A stretch of DNA of 64,000 nt from Liopterus haemorrhoidalis (GCA_963971575.1 OZ020611.1:183162535-183226534), one strand, 5' to 3'; shown: positions 1 to 11,233, counted from the stretch's first letter. Translations and numbers: made by a program. Notes: a model not told the origin generated them from the sequence alone.

Positions 1-225
1 CAAATTAGAAACTAGTATGAATTGAAACAAAAAAGTTATAAGCCAAAAAGCGAAACGACCAAAATCAGTTTTTTGCACATATCTACTGACCTGTGCACTT
101 TTCCGGAAAACCAAATACATCATTAAAATAGCCAAATGCGGAAATTTTGCCCCAATTTAACCGACTTCGTATTTCTTAAGGTTTCACGAGATCCCAATGT
201 TAAGGCTCGAAAAACGGGCAACCTG

Positions 226-1034
226 CAGAGGTGATATTCAGCGGGTACGCACAGATATGACCGTACCCGTTGTTAAAATTTTTAAAGTTTTCCGTATCCG
301 TTGTTAAAGTCACCTAAAATTATATCCACTCAGTGAAAAGGTATGTTCTAAAGTGCTTTGCCCACAAAATCAGGCCTGTGACATTACATGCAGAGATGAC
401 GTCGCTGGTTTGAGTTCCTGGGAAATGCATTTAACTAGCCTACAATTTTTGGTACGTTCAACATGCTAGAAATAGATATCTCGTTCTACGTTGTCGTTCG
501 ATATCGAATTTATCCGTGTACGCGGTATACTGCAGTATGCAGAGCTGATATTTAGAAGGCACGCATCAGTACGCGCGTACCGGTTTTTCATAACTTCAGA
601 ATCTACATCATCTAGATGACTACCGAACCATCAGCTGATTGTAACGTACAACAATGTATTATTATTTATTGTTTTATCTATTGTAACTTATATATATTAT
701 TCTAATTATAAATATGGGCTGTGTGAGTTGCAAATAGCCATCGTTACTGAGCACCAAATATTTTTACTAACTAACTTACTAAATAAAAACTTGCGGCTCA
801 GCCGTTCTTTAGCCACGGGTCAGCATGTATGCGCGACACTTTTTTAGACGGCGTGCAATAAGAACGGCTTTATGTATTTACTGTTGGTTACATAATGCAT
901 TTATTAATTGATGGTTGTAGATAAAATAATTTATCTCATTTAGTTTTTATTTTGAGCAAAAGGCAACAATAATTAAGTACTAAAAATCTTTTTTTTTGCG
1001 TACCCCTTGTTAAATATTTTGAATATCAGCACTG
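226..1034. mobile_element. hAT-type element with 8-bp target duplication
   Basis: The element starts CAGAGGTGATATTCA and ends with the inverse of CAGTGCTGATATTCA (13 of 15 match). It is flanked on both sides by the same 8 bases, GCAACCTG (218-225 and 1035-1042). An 8-bp duplication with CAG-type ends is the hAT signature. No transposase is visible, so it is non-autonomous. A second copy of the terminal motif (CAGAGCTGATATT) lies inside at 540, and a LINE 3' tail lies at about 640-790, so the element is itself composite. Confidence 0.8.
640..790 (+). repeat. 5'-truncated LINE 3' tail
   Basis: This segment matches the last ~90 bases of the LINE at 6780-7898: both contain ATGGGCTG, then GCRAATAGCC, then GCRCCAAA, and end in a short ACTAACTAACT tail. 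Only the 3' end is present, as expected from incomplete reverse transcription. The exact 5' boundary and target duplication could not be fixed. Confidence 0.6.
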
Positions 1035-1042
1035 GCAACCTG

Positions 1043-1240
1043 TATACGCCTGCCAAGTTTCTAGATCCAATTATTTGGTTAATATTTTGGACAGACAAAA
1101 AAAGGCCGTCGAGAAACCTAGCATTAAAAAAAAACAATCCCAGAAACTTATCGATGAAAAGAGCTATTTTAAGAGGCCAAGCGAAACAAGAAGAAAGAAA
1201 AAAGGTCAGTCCGAGAGACCAAGCGCCCAAAACAAAACAA
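1043..1240. other. Lysine-rich low-complexity open stretch
   Basis: Two forward frames stay open here and would give short, very Lys/Arg/Ser/Gln-rich peptides. This follows from the A-rich, purine-rich composition. I recognise no domain and do not consider it a gene. Confidence 0.3.
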
Positions 1241-1854
1241 AAAATCAGCTGTGGCCACCACAGGACCGACCGCCATCATAAAGTACTTGTATAAAATACA
1301 TTCTAGCAGCAGAGTAGAAATAACTTGGTCTAATACTTTCTAACAGAGATATTATTTACCATGACCATGGAAACGTTACATGTAAGTATGAAAAAAAAAA
1401 AATTCGTTTCAAATAACGTCTCAAATAAAAGTTATTAGTTATTGCATTTATAGCAACTTTTTTTAAATAAATGTTTTCGAAATATTTTTCTGTTGCTAAA
1501 TATTCGCAAAAATTTTAAAATCTACACTAGTAAACTCCAATTTCAAGTCAACCGATTTTTACCAAAAGTTGATCAACTTGTGCCATTGATGGCAGAAGCT
1601 TAAATATGAAGTTTCATAAAAATCCTTTTAGCCGAATTTGCTCTGCACGTGTACACAGACTGACAGACGGACGGAGGGACGGACAGACGGACAGACGGAC
1701 AGACGGACGGACGGACAGTTCGACAGACATCATGCTAAAAATAGTCAAAACGTTATATAGGGACCTCAATTCGTGGTGATCCATCGAAATCTCGAAATGT
1801 CAAAATCAGTATGATCACAATACCTCCCTTATATATGTTGGCGGTCGGTAAAAA
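1241..1854 (+). mobile_element. Family A element, copy 1 (GACGGACA microsatellite)
   Basis: Runs from an AATCAGCTGTGGCCACCA start to a GGCGGTCGGTAAAAAG end. An ACCGACCGCCATCATA block near the start is inverted near the end (ACCGACCGCCAACATA), giving imperfect terminal inverted repeats. A degenerate GACA/GACGGACG array occupies about 1665-1730. No protein is encoded. Four further copies in this window share the same order of blocks, so the array is part of the element. Superfamily unknown. Confidence 0.75.
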
Positions 1855-2797
1855 GAAACCTACGTGGTCATGCAGTCGATCACTATGATCCACGATTGAT
1901 TTTTTAACCACTTCTGGTGTAAGGGATTCTAGATTGTACCTTAGTAACCTTAAAATTATTTTAGATCTAAATGTCTCCTTGAAATAGTTTTCTGTAGCAG
2001 CGATACACCGCTGAAAATGCTTTTTAAGAACATAACTGCAGCATCTATTGAAGATCCCCGCCTGAATATATTTTAAATAAGTCCTAATTGTGTTACTTCA
2101 ATACAAGTATTAAAGAAAAACATGGACAGAAAAAAATAACGAGTAAAATGTGAATTTATCAGAGCTGTTCTTTGACTTGAAATGAACCGTGGAGTCAACT
2201 AGCGAGTAGTTCGTAGCCCCGATCAATCAGAAGACGTTATCCATACATTTAATCTCGGTTAACTTTTAATCTTTATCAAGCACGTTCATAGCGTGGAGAT
2301 TAGTAGAAATAATGACTCGTGAAAATAAAGCAACATCAGATACGTTATACATAATGCAGAAAATTACATGGATCACATAAAGAACAGGGACGAACTGACA
2401 ATTAACCAAACATTTTATAACTGTCCCACTCAATTTTTTTCTCTAAATTATAAATAAGGGAAACTGAGTGTAGCGGGAGTTAAATGATTCATTTTAAGCA
2501 AAATTAGGGTACTTGGTGTAGGAAAAAAGGGGACACTTAAAGGAAATCCTGTAATAAATCTTAATTTTCCGACATAAGTATTACAAATATGAATGTTGAT
2601 ACCCTGGACTTTTCTTTTGAAAATAACGTAATTTAATAAAGTAATTTTGAAATGAAAAAAACAGTAAATTTTTAGAAATTCTCGTTTTTGTAAAAATCCC
2701 ACTAAATAAATTAATTATTTCTTAACGGAATAGTTTCTGCAGTGGTAAATCATTATTAAAAATTCCTTTTATATAGCTAAATAGGATACTCTATTGA
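1855..2797. other. Unassigned A+T-rich stretch
   Basis: Nothing recognisable: no long open frame, no repeat shared with the rest of the window that I could detect. Confidence 0.4.
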
Positions 2798-3160
2798 ATG
2801 AGGGTGATGAACTCTAAATGTAATAAATTTGTTCTTAGAACTTTTTACTTCAATTTCCACTCGTTACTACGATATGAAAATATGTACTGGGGAAGATCGC
2901 CCGAATTCCAGAGAGTGTTCATATTACAAAAAAGAGCTGTAAGAATTTTGGCCAATCTACAGAATAGTGACTCTTGCCGGCCAGCTTTTAAATCCTTGGA
3001 AGTGCTAACTGCTCCAAGTATTTATGTTTTTGAAATTTTAATTTTCACTTTTAAAAACTTGCACTTATTGACTTTATTGACTTATTTGAAAAAAGTCTTT
3101 ACATTTGTGCTGTTAATGGACAAGTTCGTAAATCTTAAATATAAATCCAAAAAAATATAG
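2798..3160 (+). pseudogene. LINE reverse transcriptase, C-terminal fragment
   Basis: A 120-residue open frame. Residues ~18-70 match the region just after the polymerase core of jockey-like non-LTR reverse transcriptases: a YFNFHSLLRYE block, an MYWGRSPEFQRVFILQKRAVR block and a CRPAFKSLEVLTAPSIYVFE block. In this family the WG..S....VF.LQKRAVRI motif lies in the thumb region. The N-terminal polymerase domain is missing upstream. The matching core appears downstream at 3600-3960, in the wrong order. A hAT MITE sits immediately after the stop codon. The frame is intact but is only a fragment and cannot encode an active enzyme. Confidence 0.75.
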
Positions 3161-3167
3161 CCCCAGT

Positions 3168-3392
3168 CAGTGGCGTAGCCAGGTTTTTTTTTTGGAGGGG
3201 GCCTGGAAGACAGAATTGTTTAAAATATAAATAATGTTCTCACTTTAAGAAAAAAGTCGTTACCTGCAAAATCCAAGTAATGAGCAAAAAAAAGGTCCTC
3301 ACCTCCAAAATACAAGTGATGGCAAAAAACATAACGTCACCTCTTCTTGGGGAGGGGCGGACCCATCGGCCCCACCCTTAGCTGGGCCACTG
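3168..3392. mobile_element. hAT MITE (CAGTGGCGTAGCC ends)
   Basis: Ends are CAGTGGCGTAGCCAGG and the inverse of CAGTGGCCCAGCTAAGG. The perfect 8-bp duplication GCCCCAGT flanks it (3160-3167 and 3393-3400). The interior carries two copies of a block like CACCTCCAAAATACAAGTGA, related to the minisatellite inside the MITEs at 8474 and 17623. No coding capacity. Confidence 0.9.
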
Positions 3393-3599
3393 GCCCCAGT
3401 ATAAATTTCCTTTCGGTACATATGCTCTTTCTTTTTTAACCAACATTAATTTACTCGCTCTTCATTTTCACACCTAAACCTCGCTATTTTCATATCTTCT
3501 TTTTTCCTCCATCTCCATCTGATAACCACCACATTCTTCTACTCTAATTGAAGTGTTAAGGGATACATTGATCATTGCTATGTTGGATTGAATAACAGT

Positions 3600-3960
3600 T
3601 ATAATCGTAACAGATCGCGGTGTGCAATGGTTACATATCTCGAAGAATTTTAATGACTCAGGTGTACCTCAAGGTTCCCATCTGGGGCCCATTTTATTTA
3701 AATGATATATAAATTCTGTTTTAAGTTGCTTTAAATATTATGAATTATTACTATTGCTGATGACTGAAAATTCTATATAACTGTTAAGACTCTCACTGAT
3801 TGATATAATAATTTAAGATGGCCTGCTTAGACTGTACAAATAGTGTACAGAAAATGATATGGCTCTCAATTTAGATAGATGCTTTGTTGTTAACTGTACA
3901 TGGAAATTAATTTGAACTATAATTTAAATGGTGTCAATATACCAATAAAAAATTATGATG
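3600..3960 (+). pseudogene. LINE reverse transcriptase core, decayed
   Basis: Translation gives S-GVPQGSHLGPILF at 3658-3705, the conserved core motif of non-LTR reverse transcriptases, and ADD at 3756-3764, the catalytic aspartate pair (the YADD box). A stop follows ADD directly and frameshifts follow within 60 bases, but blocks like WCTENDMALNLDRC remain readable across frames to about 3890. The core lies downstream of the C-terminal fragment of the same kind of protein (2798-3160), so the two are scrambled or come from two copies. Not functional. Confidence 0.75.
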
Positions 3961-4079
3961 AAAATATAACCTAATAAGTTTTAATAAAACAGGGATATGA
4001 GTGATAAGAACATGTGTTAGCTACAAATGGACTGTTACCTAGTCCTCTTCTAACACGGAAACAAAAAAAAAGTTAAAAA

Positions 4080-4345
4080 TGTGCTGAAAAATGTCAGAGA
4101 AGACGATGCTGACAGGAACGCCGCGTGTGTGTCAGCCACCCCTTTGCAAAGATTTAAAAGACCTCCACACTCCCCAAAAATATCATTTCAATATCAAGTG
4201 ATAAGCAAACAAAGAGGAAACATCATTCCAAATTCAAGTGATGAGTAAAAGAGTAATAGGTCCAAAATGCCGATACAAAAAGAAATATTATTCCAAAATC
4301 AAATGATTAGCAAAAGAGCAATGAGTCCAAAATGCCTCGCCTTTG
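4080..4345. repeat. Degenerate ~46-85 bp minisatellite related to hAT MITEs
   Basis: Blocks of the form ATTCCAAATTCAAGTGAT, GAGTAAAAGAG and GGTCCAAAATGCC recur three times with divergence. They resemble the internal repeat of the MITEs at 3168, 8474 and 17623. No convincing termini. Confidence 0.45.
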
Positions 4346-4349
4346 ATGA

Positions 4350-4950
4350 GCCGCCCGTGTGCGGCGCACACTCTTAACGCAATCATGTGGCAGCCCTGGA
4401 GGCAGAGCCTCTTGAATATCGTAGTTTTTACAGTAACAGACACCCTCGGCTATACGTGCCCTTTGAAGTACGCCCCATATTTCCAAATATTTACTCAGAG
4501 ATACAAGTACTCATTTAAGGGATGACTGAGTGGACTGAGTGACAGAGGTGCAGCGGCTAAGAATTTTTTTGAAAAATCTTTTGCCCGTACTTACATAGTT
4601 TCAAAGCGAGTGACCACTATGCTACTGCAAACGCAATAAAATTATCAATAATTAATTTTAATAAAATAATAAAAGCATTATTTAAAAATAAATTATATGT
4701 TTTCCATTTTGCGGGGACCGGAGATATAATGATTAAATCTGAAACCCGCACACAAACCTTTAAAACGCGAAGGCTTCAGATCAAAGGTGAAAACCTGAAA
4801 AGGTGGAAACCATACCTACAAAACCCTAAAAGTTGAAAGACAATCTGGTAAGTTCTGCGTGAAATACCTAAAACACGTGGTTTATGTGAAAAATCAGTCG
4901 TGTCGTGGGTTATGAGTATCCGCGTACATGTTCACATGGTGTAAAATGAC
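4350..4950. other. Unassigned stretch
   Basis: No gene or recognised repeat seen. One short open frame (4343-4525) has no recognisable domain. Confidence 0.35.
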
Positions 4951-4954
4951 TAAG

Positions 4955-5060
4955 TGGCCGGGAAAGAGCAGGGCGGGTGAGTGCACTCCCCTACACGAGC
5001 TGCAGACACGCACCGAGAGCCCTGCACCATCACCCACCAGCCGGCATTGCACCCTTCTAA
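4955..5060. other. Small G+C-rich island
   Basis: A visibly G+C-rich patch (for example GGCCGGGAAAGAGCAGGGCG) in A+T-rich surroundings. Not shared with the repeats in the window. It could be single-copy regulatory DNA, but nothing specific is seen. Confidence 0.3.
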
Positions 5061-5690
5061 CCTGTGGCATTATATATCTGCGTTCACAGCTTTAAGGTTA
5101 TGCTGCTTCACCTGACTCGAAATATCCATCTGGCTTTATATTGCTCCGTGAGAGATAACCAGCGTGCTGACAACACTCATATTTCCTCGAATCCCGATCT
5201 CTTTCTCGAATATTATTCCCATCTCAAAATAGGCTTCGTATGCGGAATATATTCCTTTCTTTATTTGCTTCCCTAATATTCCCAAATGGAAAAAAACATC
5301 ACTATAAAAGTCTGATATGCTGATCCGATTGTCAATATTTGGAAAATATCAATGTTATTATACATTTTATTGCTATTCATAAAATTATTTCCCAACAAAA
5401 TACATTAGAGGGAAATATACGCATTGTATATATTACGACGCACATTTACTGTTCTATATATTTAAGCAGTTCAGACATAAATTTTAACAAAAAAAAAAGA
5501 AATGTTATTCTTAAAGTTTGTTTTTGTATAAATATGTAGCTACCTAACATAGTATGTCTTTAATATAGTTTCTCTAAGAACTAAATTAGTATTTTAATAC
5601 AAGTAAGTCGCGTTTAGTGCGTAATTCGATTTACTGTGACTAAGTAACTGATCCAAATCGCATTTACTGCATATTTAATCATCTTTTCTA
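5061..5690. other. Unassigned A+T-rich stretch
   Basis: Several short open frames without domains; no repeat recognised. Confidence 0.35.
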
Positions 5691-5714
5691 GATCTTTGCT
5701 ACCATTTTGCCTTT

Positions 5715-5865
5715 TTAGTGAGTGTGAGCTGTGAGCAATTGTCACTGTGCGTTATTTTCGGTGTGGGCAATTGTCTATGTGAGCATAATTCCGTGTGAGC
5801 ACTTACGATTGTGCACACTTTTCTCTGGGCATTTTGGGCGTGAGCATTCTTCTCGTGCCAATATA
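5715..5865. repeat. Degenerate minisatellite, GTGTGAGCAATTGTC unit
   Basis: About eight diverged units of a ~17-base motif (TGTGAGCAATTGTC, TGTGGGCAATTGTC, TGTGAGCATAATTCC, and so on) follow each other. The unit length and TGTG...GTC layout resemble the ~17-base unit of the foldback element at 56558. Confidence 0.6.
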
Positions 5866-6299
5866 TCGCAGAACCAAAATTAAGTACAGCGGTCAATTAA
5901 TGTATTATCTTTGCAACCTGTGAGGCCTCTCTTCGACCCCTTTTGTTATATATCTGATTCCAGACGGGGCCGATGGCTCTCATGGATAATTTTGCGGCTT
6001 GGACAAATCGTCCTTTTTGGGGATCAACACAATTCGTCCCTCTACAAACCATGGTGGAATTGACATTGAACCCCGTATGTATTCGGTGAAAATACGAGCT
6101 TCTGAATATACGAATTTATTGGTATCTTTACTATACTTCGCTTATCCCATTTATAGAAATTTCGTGGGTCCATCAGTCTTTCTATCTGTGTGTCTATATG
6201 TCCAAGCAAAACTCAAAAACTGCTAATTCAATTTTCATTAAATTTTGTATATATTGATGTAATATTGCAACTTCCATGATAGGATACTTTTTACGGGCG
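5866..6299. other. Unassigned stretch
   Basis: An open frame of 75 codons at 5999-6226 has no recognisable domain. The segment leads into the 137-bp array and may be its degenerate edge. Confidence 0.3.
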
Positions 6300-6779
6300 A
6301 ATCTTGCTTAACTAATTCCTGCTTTAAAGAAATATTTTACATATTTGTAATACACAATCGAAGTTCATTTTTACTTCCATACCTAGGTTAACCAATTCCC
6401 GCTTTAACGAAATATTAAATCTGTAAATCAGCATTTAAAAAACAAATATCCATCTGTATGTGCGTTAGCATGTTTCTCTTTTATATGAGATACAATCGAG
6501 ATTACTTTTTATGTACGTGCCTTGGTTGACGAATTCCCGCTTTAACAAAATATTTTTTAAATCTGCTTTTAAACAACCAATATTTACCTGTATGTCCGTC
6601 AGCCTGTTCCTCTCTTATACAAGACCCAATTGAGGTTACTTTTTACTTTCATACCTCGGTTAACATATTCAAACTTTAACGAAAAATTTCGTAAATCGGA
6701 TATTAAATAACAAATATCCACCTTTATGTCCATCAGTGTTTTTCTCTCTTATGTAAGATCCAAGCGAAGGTACTGTTTA
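6300..6779. repeat. ~137-bp tandem array, interrupted by a LINE
   Basis: The motif AATTCCCGCTTTAACGAAAT recurs at about 6312, 6391, 6529 and (diverged) 6667. Between the later copies the blocks CAAATATCCATCTGTATGTCCGTC, TTTCTCTCTTATA and AGGTTACTTTTTA recur in the same order, with a period of about 137 bases. A further partial unit (GCTTAACGAATCC) follows the LINE at 7920. The array is therefore older than the LINE insertion. Confidence 0.7.
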
Positions 6780-7593
6780 TACTGACGAGGCAAAATCCGG
6801 AACCAGGGTTGGGTGAGCGTTCGTTGTTTTGAATCCACGCCAACAGTTTCAGTACCGTCTGCACTCCATAACGAGTGTGTACACTGCTGATCTGTACGCT
6901 ATTTCAAGGCCGTGTGTTTTGTTTCGTCAGAGCAAAGTCGGTCAAATGTTATCTTGACGGACTCGCTGAGCGCTCTGAACAGTATCCAAGATCCAGATCC
7001 AGAGTATCCTCTTGTACTAAAGATCCGGTTGCTACTCCCCAATCTGAATGCTCAGAATGCGAGGGTAGAGCTATTTTGGATACCGAGACATGTTGGTATT
7101 AAAGGTAACGAAGCAGTAGATGCAGCTGCAAAAGCCGCCTCCTAAAGACCTATGATTGATGTGAGTTTCATATTTCCAGATGACGCAAAAAGTTATCTGA
7201 AACACCTGGTTTTAGACATGTGGCAACATGAGTGGAGCCACACACAGAACGTCAAGTTGGTGAACAACGAACAATTAAGGGAGACGTTAAACCATGGGGT
7301 TCTTCCTGCAGGATTAACCGCAGGAAGGAAACCGCTATCACACGCCTCCGTATAGGCCACTGTTGGTGGACCCATGGACACCTCCTTCGAGGTGAAGAGT
7401 CCCCTATCTGTGAGACGTGTAACACACATTTGTCTGTGTTACACTTTTTAACTGAGTGTGTACAGTTCGAGGATGTCAGGGATAGGTTAGGCCAGTGCTA
7501 TGACATGTCAGTTGCTTTAGATGACGACAGGGTACTCATGGACAGGCTGATACTCTTCCTCAGAGAATCGAACTTACTGTTTTATGTGTGAAG
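6780..7593 (+). pseudogene. LINE ORF2 C-terminus: RNase H and zinc-knuckle tail
   Basis: RNase H begins at the insertion edge with YTDEAKSG (first acidic residue, normally YTDGSKSG), then after a shift ILTDSLSALNSIQ (a second catalytic Asp block), and ELFWIPRHVGIKGNEAVD (the H.GI.GNE.AD block). After the domain comes a tail with ITRLRIGHCWWTHGHLL and a C-x2-C-type pattern, CETCNTHLSVLHFLTEC, which is standard for this group of LINEs. At least one stop (near 6816) and frameshifts near 6905, 7145 and 7300 break it. The reverse transcriptase is missing because of 5' truncation. Dead copy. Confidence 0.85.
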
Positions 7594-7898
7594 TCTTGCA
7601 CCTTATTTTAATGTGTTTTATAGTTGACCTGTGATATTCGATGGTTATTGGCCTCTTTACAGCCTCTTACCATTACCCTGAGCCTGTTCAGTTTTTCGAA
7701 CAGACCTTTTATCCTATTTATTTGTGTTTATCTGTGCAAGATTTCTTTTATTGAATAGGCGTAATTTTATTGAGTTTATTTATTTATTTATTGTTTAATT
7801 TATTGTTTTTAATATGTAGTGTGGTTATTTAGATGGGCTGCATTAAGCGCGAATAGCCTTTGTTGCTGTGCGCCAAAAATTTTAACTAACTAACTAAA
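6780..7898 (+). mobile_element. 5'-truncated LINE with RNase H, in a 10-bp duplication
   Basis: A LINE fragment flanked by the perfect direct repeat GTACTGTTTA (6770-6779 and 7899-7908), as expected for target-primed insertion. It holds only the 3' end of ORF2 (RNase H and tail) and a 3' untranslated region ending in an ACTAACTAACTAAA tail. RNase H after the reverse transcriptase is typical of the I/LOA/R1-type group; I cannot place the clade more precisely. The same 3' tail occurs at 640-790. Confidence 0.85.
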
Positions 7899-7908
7899 GT
7901 ACTGTTTA

Positions 7909-8473
7909 CTAGTGTACACCGCTTAACGAATCCTTCAGTGAAAGAATTTGTAAATCTACTGTTATTTTTTTTAAATCTACTGAAATTCGCGAGATTTTCA
8001 GCACAACTTAAGATCAATCAGGGCAGATTAAAGATTATATTTTATATCAAAATTTTAATTTAAAGGGGTATTTTTGGGGATGAGAACGAAATAAATTAGT
8101 TTTTTCAGTAAAACTATTCAACATAATCACTTCCGTTTTCTCCATTTATTTATAAAGATCTTAAAAATCTAAAGAAAATTTAGGCTTACATAATATTTCT
8201 AATTATTAAAGTCTTTGAGCATAATTTATCTGAATTTTGTCAATGTTAAAAAGTACCTGGAAATCTTATCGGCGGTAATTTGTCTATGAAAACGACATCT
8301 TCTAACGTCTTCTTTGAATATTACAAAATAAAACAAAACAAAAATTATGTAAATCAATGGACTTCAACCGAAATTACTACAGTTTTAAAATATTATAATT
8401 TGTGCATTATTCTATTAGGAAATCTTGGATTGTGGAATAACGGCGGGAATGGGGAACACTGGATTGTGTTGAG
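7909..8473. other. End of 137-bp array, then unassigned DNA
   Basis: The first ~80 bases continue the tandem array interrupted at 6779. The rest is A+T-rich with no recognised feature. Confidence 0.4.
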
Positions 8474-8728
8474 CAGAGCCGCAGTAAAAGGGGAGGGTGG
8501 AGGAGGCGCACTAAAGAGAAGGGCGCTGACGGGCTTGACTAACCCGGGGACCTTTTTTTTTTGCTCGTCATTTGTATTTTGAGAGGTGAGGACCTTTCTT
8601 TTTTGCTCGTCACTTGGATTTTGGGACGTGAGGACCTTTTTTTTTGCTCGTCACTTGAACCTTTTATTTGCCAAGGGCACCAAAACACGTCTCTGCCCCT
8701 AGCGCAAGTTTTCCTTACTGCGTCTCTG
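8474..8728. mobile_element. hAT MITE (CAGAGCCGCAGT ends)
   Basis: Ends CAGAGCCGCAGTAA and the inverse of CAGAGACGCAGTAAGG. Flanked by GTGTTGAG (8466-8473) and GTGTTAAG (8729-8736), 7 of 8 identical. Inside are three tandem copies of a ~46-base unit (GAGGACCTTT..., T-run, GCTCGTCACTTGGATTTTG). A sister copy with fewer units is at 17623. Confidence 0.9.
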
Positions 8729-8736
8729 GTGTTAAG

Positions 8737-9160
8737 TTCACCGATCACTCACATTTCATATATCTATTCGGACTAACATTCTGTTAAGACGTGCTACAAA
8801 CTAAATACTCGAATATTTATTTACCCCTGTATAAGTTACCTACCCCTGATTTGTTTCTGAATTATTCTTATACATATATTCAATTATCTTTATTCTGAAA
8901 ACACATATTCTTTAATTTTAATGTATATTATACGAGCTGTTATATATATATATATTAAAAGCAGTGATTATTTCACTTGTTCGCCGAAAGGGAACACCAC
9001 GTGAACCACAAGGGTAGAAACTTTGTGTATAAAGAAGTTCTTTACACATGCGAAAAATTATTAAAAGACATGATTATTTATTAATTAATCAACTTAACGG
9101 TAGGAATCGGTAAATTACTTGGCAACAAGTGCTGGCTAAAAGTTTTATTTTTTAAAATGC
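8737..9160. other. Unassigned A+T-rich stretch
   Basis: Contains a short (TA)n run near 8944-8957. Nothing else recognised. Confidence 0.35.
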
Positions 9161-9169
9161 AATTGTTGA

Positions 9170-9440
9170 CCTAAAAGAAAGGTCCTCACTTGTGTGAAGC
9201 TCATGAGCTCTAAAATTCTAATATATGCCTTACAAACACTAAAATTCTGTGTTTGTAGTTATTAGGTGGGGGGGGGCAACCCCGGACTCCCCCTCCCTCT
9301 GAGTGCACGCCTGTCTGCTAGTTATGTATATATGTCTAGAATATGATCCCCTTTTACTAGTAAACAAGAATCAGCTTGATGCAAAAGCCCCAACAAAATT
9401 TTCAGCCAGGGGCCCCATGCAAGCTTGATTCGCCACTAAT
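9170..9440. repeat. Fragments of hAT MITE-like repeats
   Basis: Contains AGGTCCTCACTTG (also in the MITEs at 3168 and 8474), a G-run next to CCCCGGACTCCCCC, and GGGGCCCCATGCAAGCTTGATTCGCCACT, which resembles a MITE terminus. No intact pair of ends was found. Confidence 0.35.
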
Positions 9441-10572
9441 ATGAAGTTATAAACTCTCTCAAAAGTGTTAACAATAATTAGTAAGTGGATCGTGTTTTAA
9501 TGCATCCACCAAAAACGTCAATTCTCATTTCCAGCACAGAATATGTTAAAGTTCTATATGTGCCGTTACTAGCCCCGGTCTATCTTAATTGTGCCCGTAA
9601 ATAATAAATGAACGCGGCAACAAAAGTTGTAGAGATGTTTACACCCCAAGTGTAAAATTTTTGTGAATCCAGATCATTTGAGAAAGTGTCACGACAAGGG
9701 TTAGTGTTTGCAGTGAACATTGATAGTTTGCGAATTGTGCTATTTGAAAATCGATAGCTAGCTACAAACCCGACAACCCTCACCCAAGTTAAATTCTCCT
9801 GAACCCAGGGGATAGACAATAATACACCCAAATAATTGACTACAGACGCATATATTTAAGTTGAAAACTCCAGTTTTTTATTCCACCATCAAAATAAAAG
9901 ATACAAACGAAGTTGGAAAGTAATTTTTCTCAGAGATATAAAATCTGAATTGTTAAATGTTGAGATTGAATTAGATTGTCAAATTCAGAAGCGATGGAAG
10001 TTTGACACAATAAAATTTGTGATCAATACAAGAAGGGAAAACTTTTTAATTCACGTTCATACGGAAATGAAATTATTTTGTCACAATTTTACATCTTATT
10101 AAAGTAATGGATATGTTAAAATATTCAAGCCAAAAATAAAATAAACACACTGGTGTAAAATAAGAGTGTGCAGGAAAGTTCATAGCTAATTTACACTAAT
10201 CCTTTAGCCTTCCTTCGTCCTTATAATGTCGTTCTCAGTGACCATAATTGTAATTTTTGTCTTTTTCTTCTTCTTCTTTGGGCCCTGTCAGTCAGGTTTA
10301 CTCTTGGCCTCACTCACATAGGTCCTCACATAGGTCTGTTTTTTGTCTTATTCAAAGCTAATATAAATATAGGAATTTATACTCGATTAGTTACGATTAA
10401 AGACTGAATCCGTGAAACTGGCGCGCTATTCGAAAACGCCCTATTAATTCCCCTTTTCGCCCCTTACATTGTTAATAATCATAAATATATAATAATAATC
10501 TAAAGTTAATAATCAATATAAAATAGCGTTACTCGTTCCAAGACCTACATTTTTTTTTTTTTTGAAACCAAT
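9441..10572. other. Unassigned A+T-rich stretch
   Basis: One 83-codon open frame on the minus strand (9580-9831) has no recognisable domain. No repeat recognised. Confidence 0.35.
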
Positions 10573-10580
10573 GCTTATTA

Positions 10581-11225
10581 TAGTGTTTCTTCTCAAGAAT
10601 TCTTTCTCGAGAATTTCTCTAGAAAAAGTTATAATTCTCATTTTTCATTTCTCCAGAAATGTAAAATTTTGTCGATGCCTCGTTAAACGCATTGTGCTTT
10701 TAAAAAAATATAATGTTTAGTCAGTCACTGATTATAATTTAATTTTGATAAAATTTGTCTTCTGTCTCCCGCAACGCAACTGTGGCAAAAGATAAGAAGC
10801 GATTTATAATATTTAGCTAATTATTGTTACAATATTTTATTTTAATTTAGTGTATTATTTATTATAATCAATTATATTTAATTTATCGTTCAGTTTAAAA
10901 TTGTTGTATAAAAGATTACCTACAAGTTAAATAAAATAATTATTACTATTATTATTAATTTCTTGATTTTTTGAAAAATTTTCTCTACATATATATTTTC
11001 AATTAATATGCAATTACGTGCAGTTTTCTTAATCATTTTTAAAGGCCCACTATCTATTTGTTCTAATGTTATTTAAATGAATACTTTAGTACTTTAAAGT
11101 TGACTATAACATTAAAAAAAGATAAATATTCTAATAATTATTTTTCTCGGGATTCCTCGAGAACTCTCGAGAAAATGAGTCTAATTTCTCGAGAAATTAA
11201 AAATGTCGAGGAATCAGAAACACTA
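10581..11225. mobile_element. hAT-type element (TAGTGTTTCT ends)
   Basis: Begins TAGTGTTTCTTCTCAAGAAT and ends with the inverse of TAGTGTTTCTGATTCC. The flanks GCTTATTA (10573-10580) and GTTTATTA (11226-11233) agree at 7 of 8 bases. Both ends are rich in TCTCGAGAA palindromes. No transposase is seen. Confidence 0.8.
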
Positions 11226-11233
11226 GTTTATTA

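Noticed and set aside
1007..1294. Lysine-rich frames as a gag-like or nuclear protein
   Set aside because: Composition follows from purine-rich DNA; the frames run into family A sequence and show no domain.
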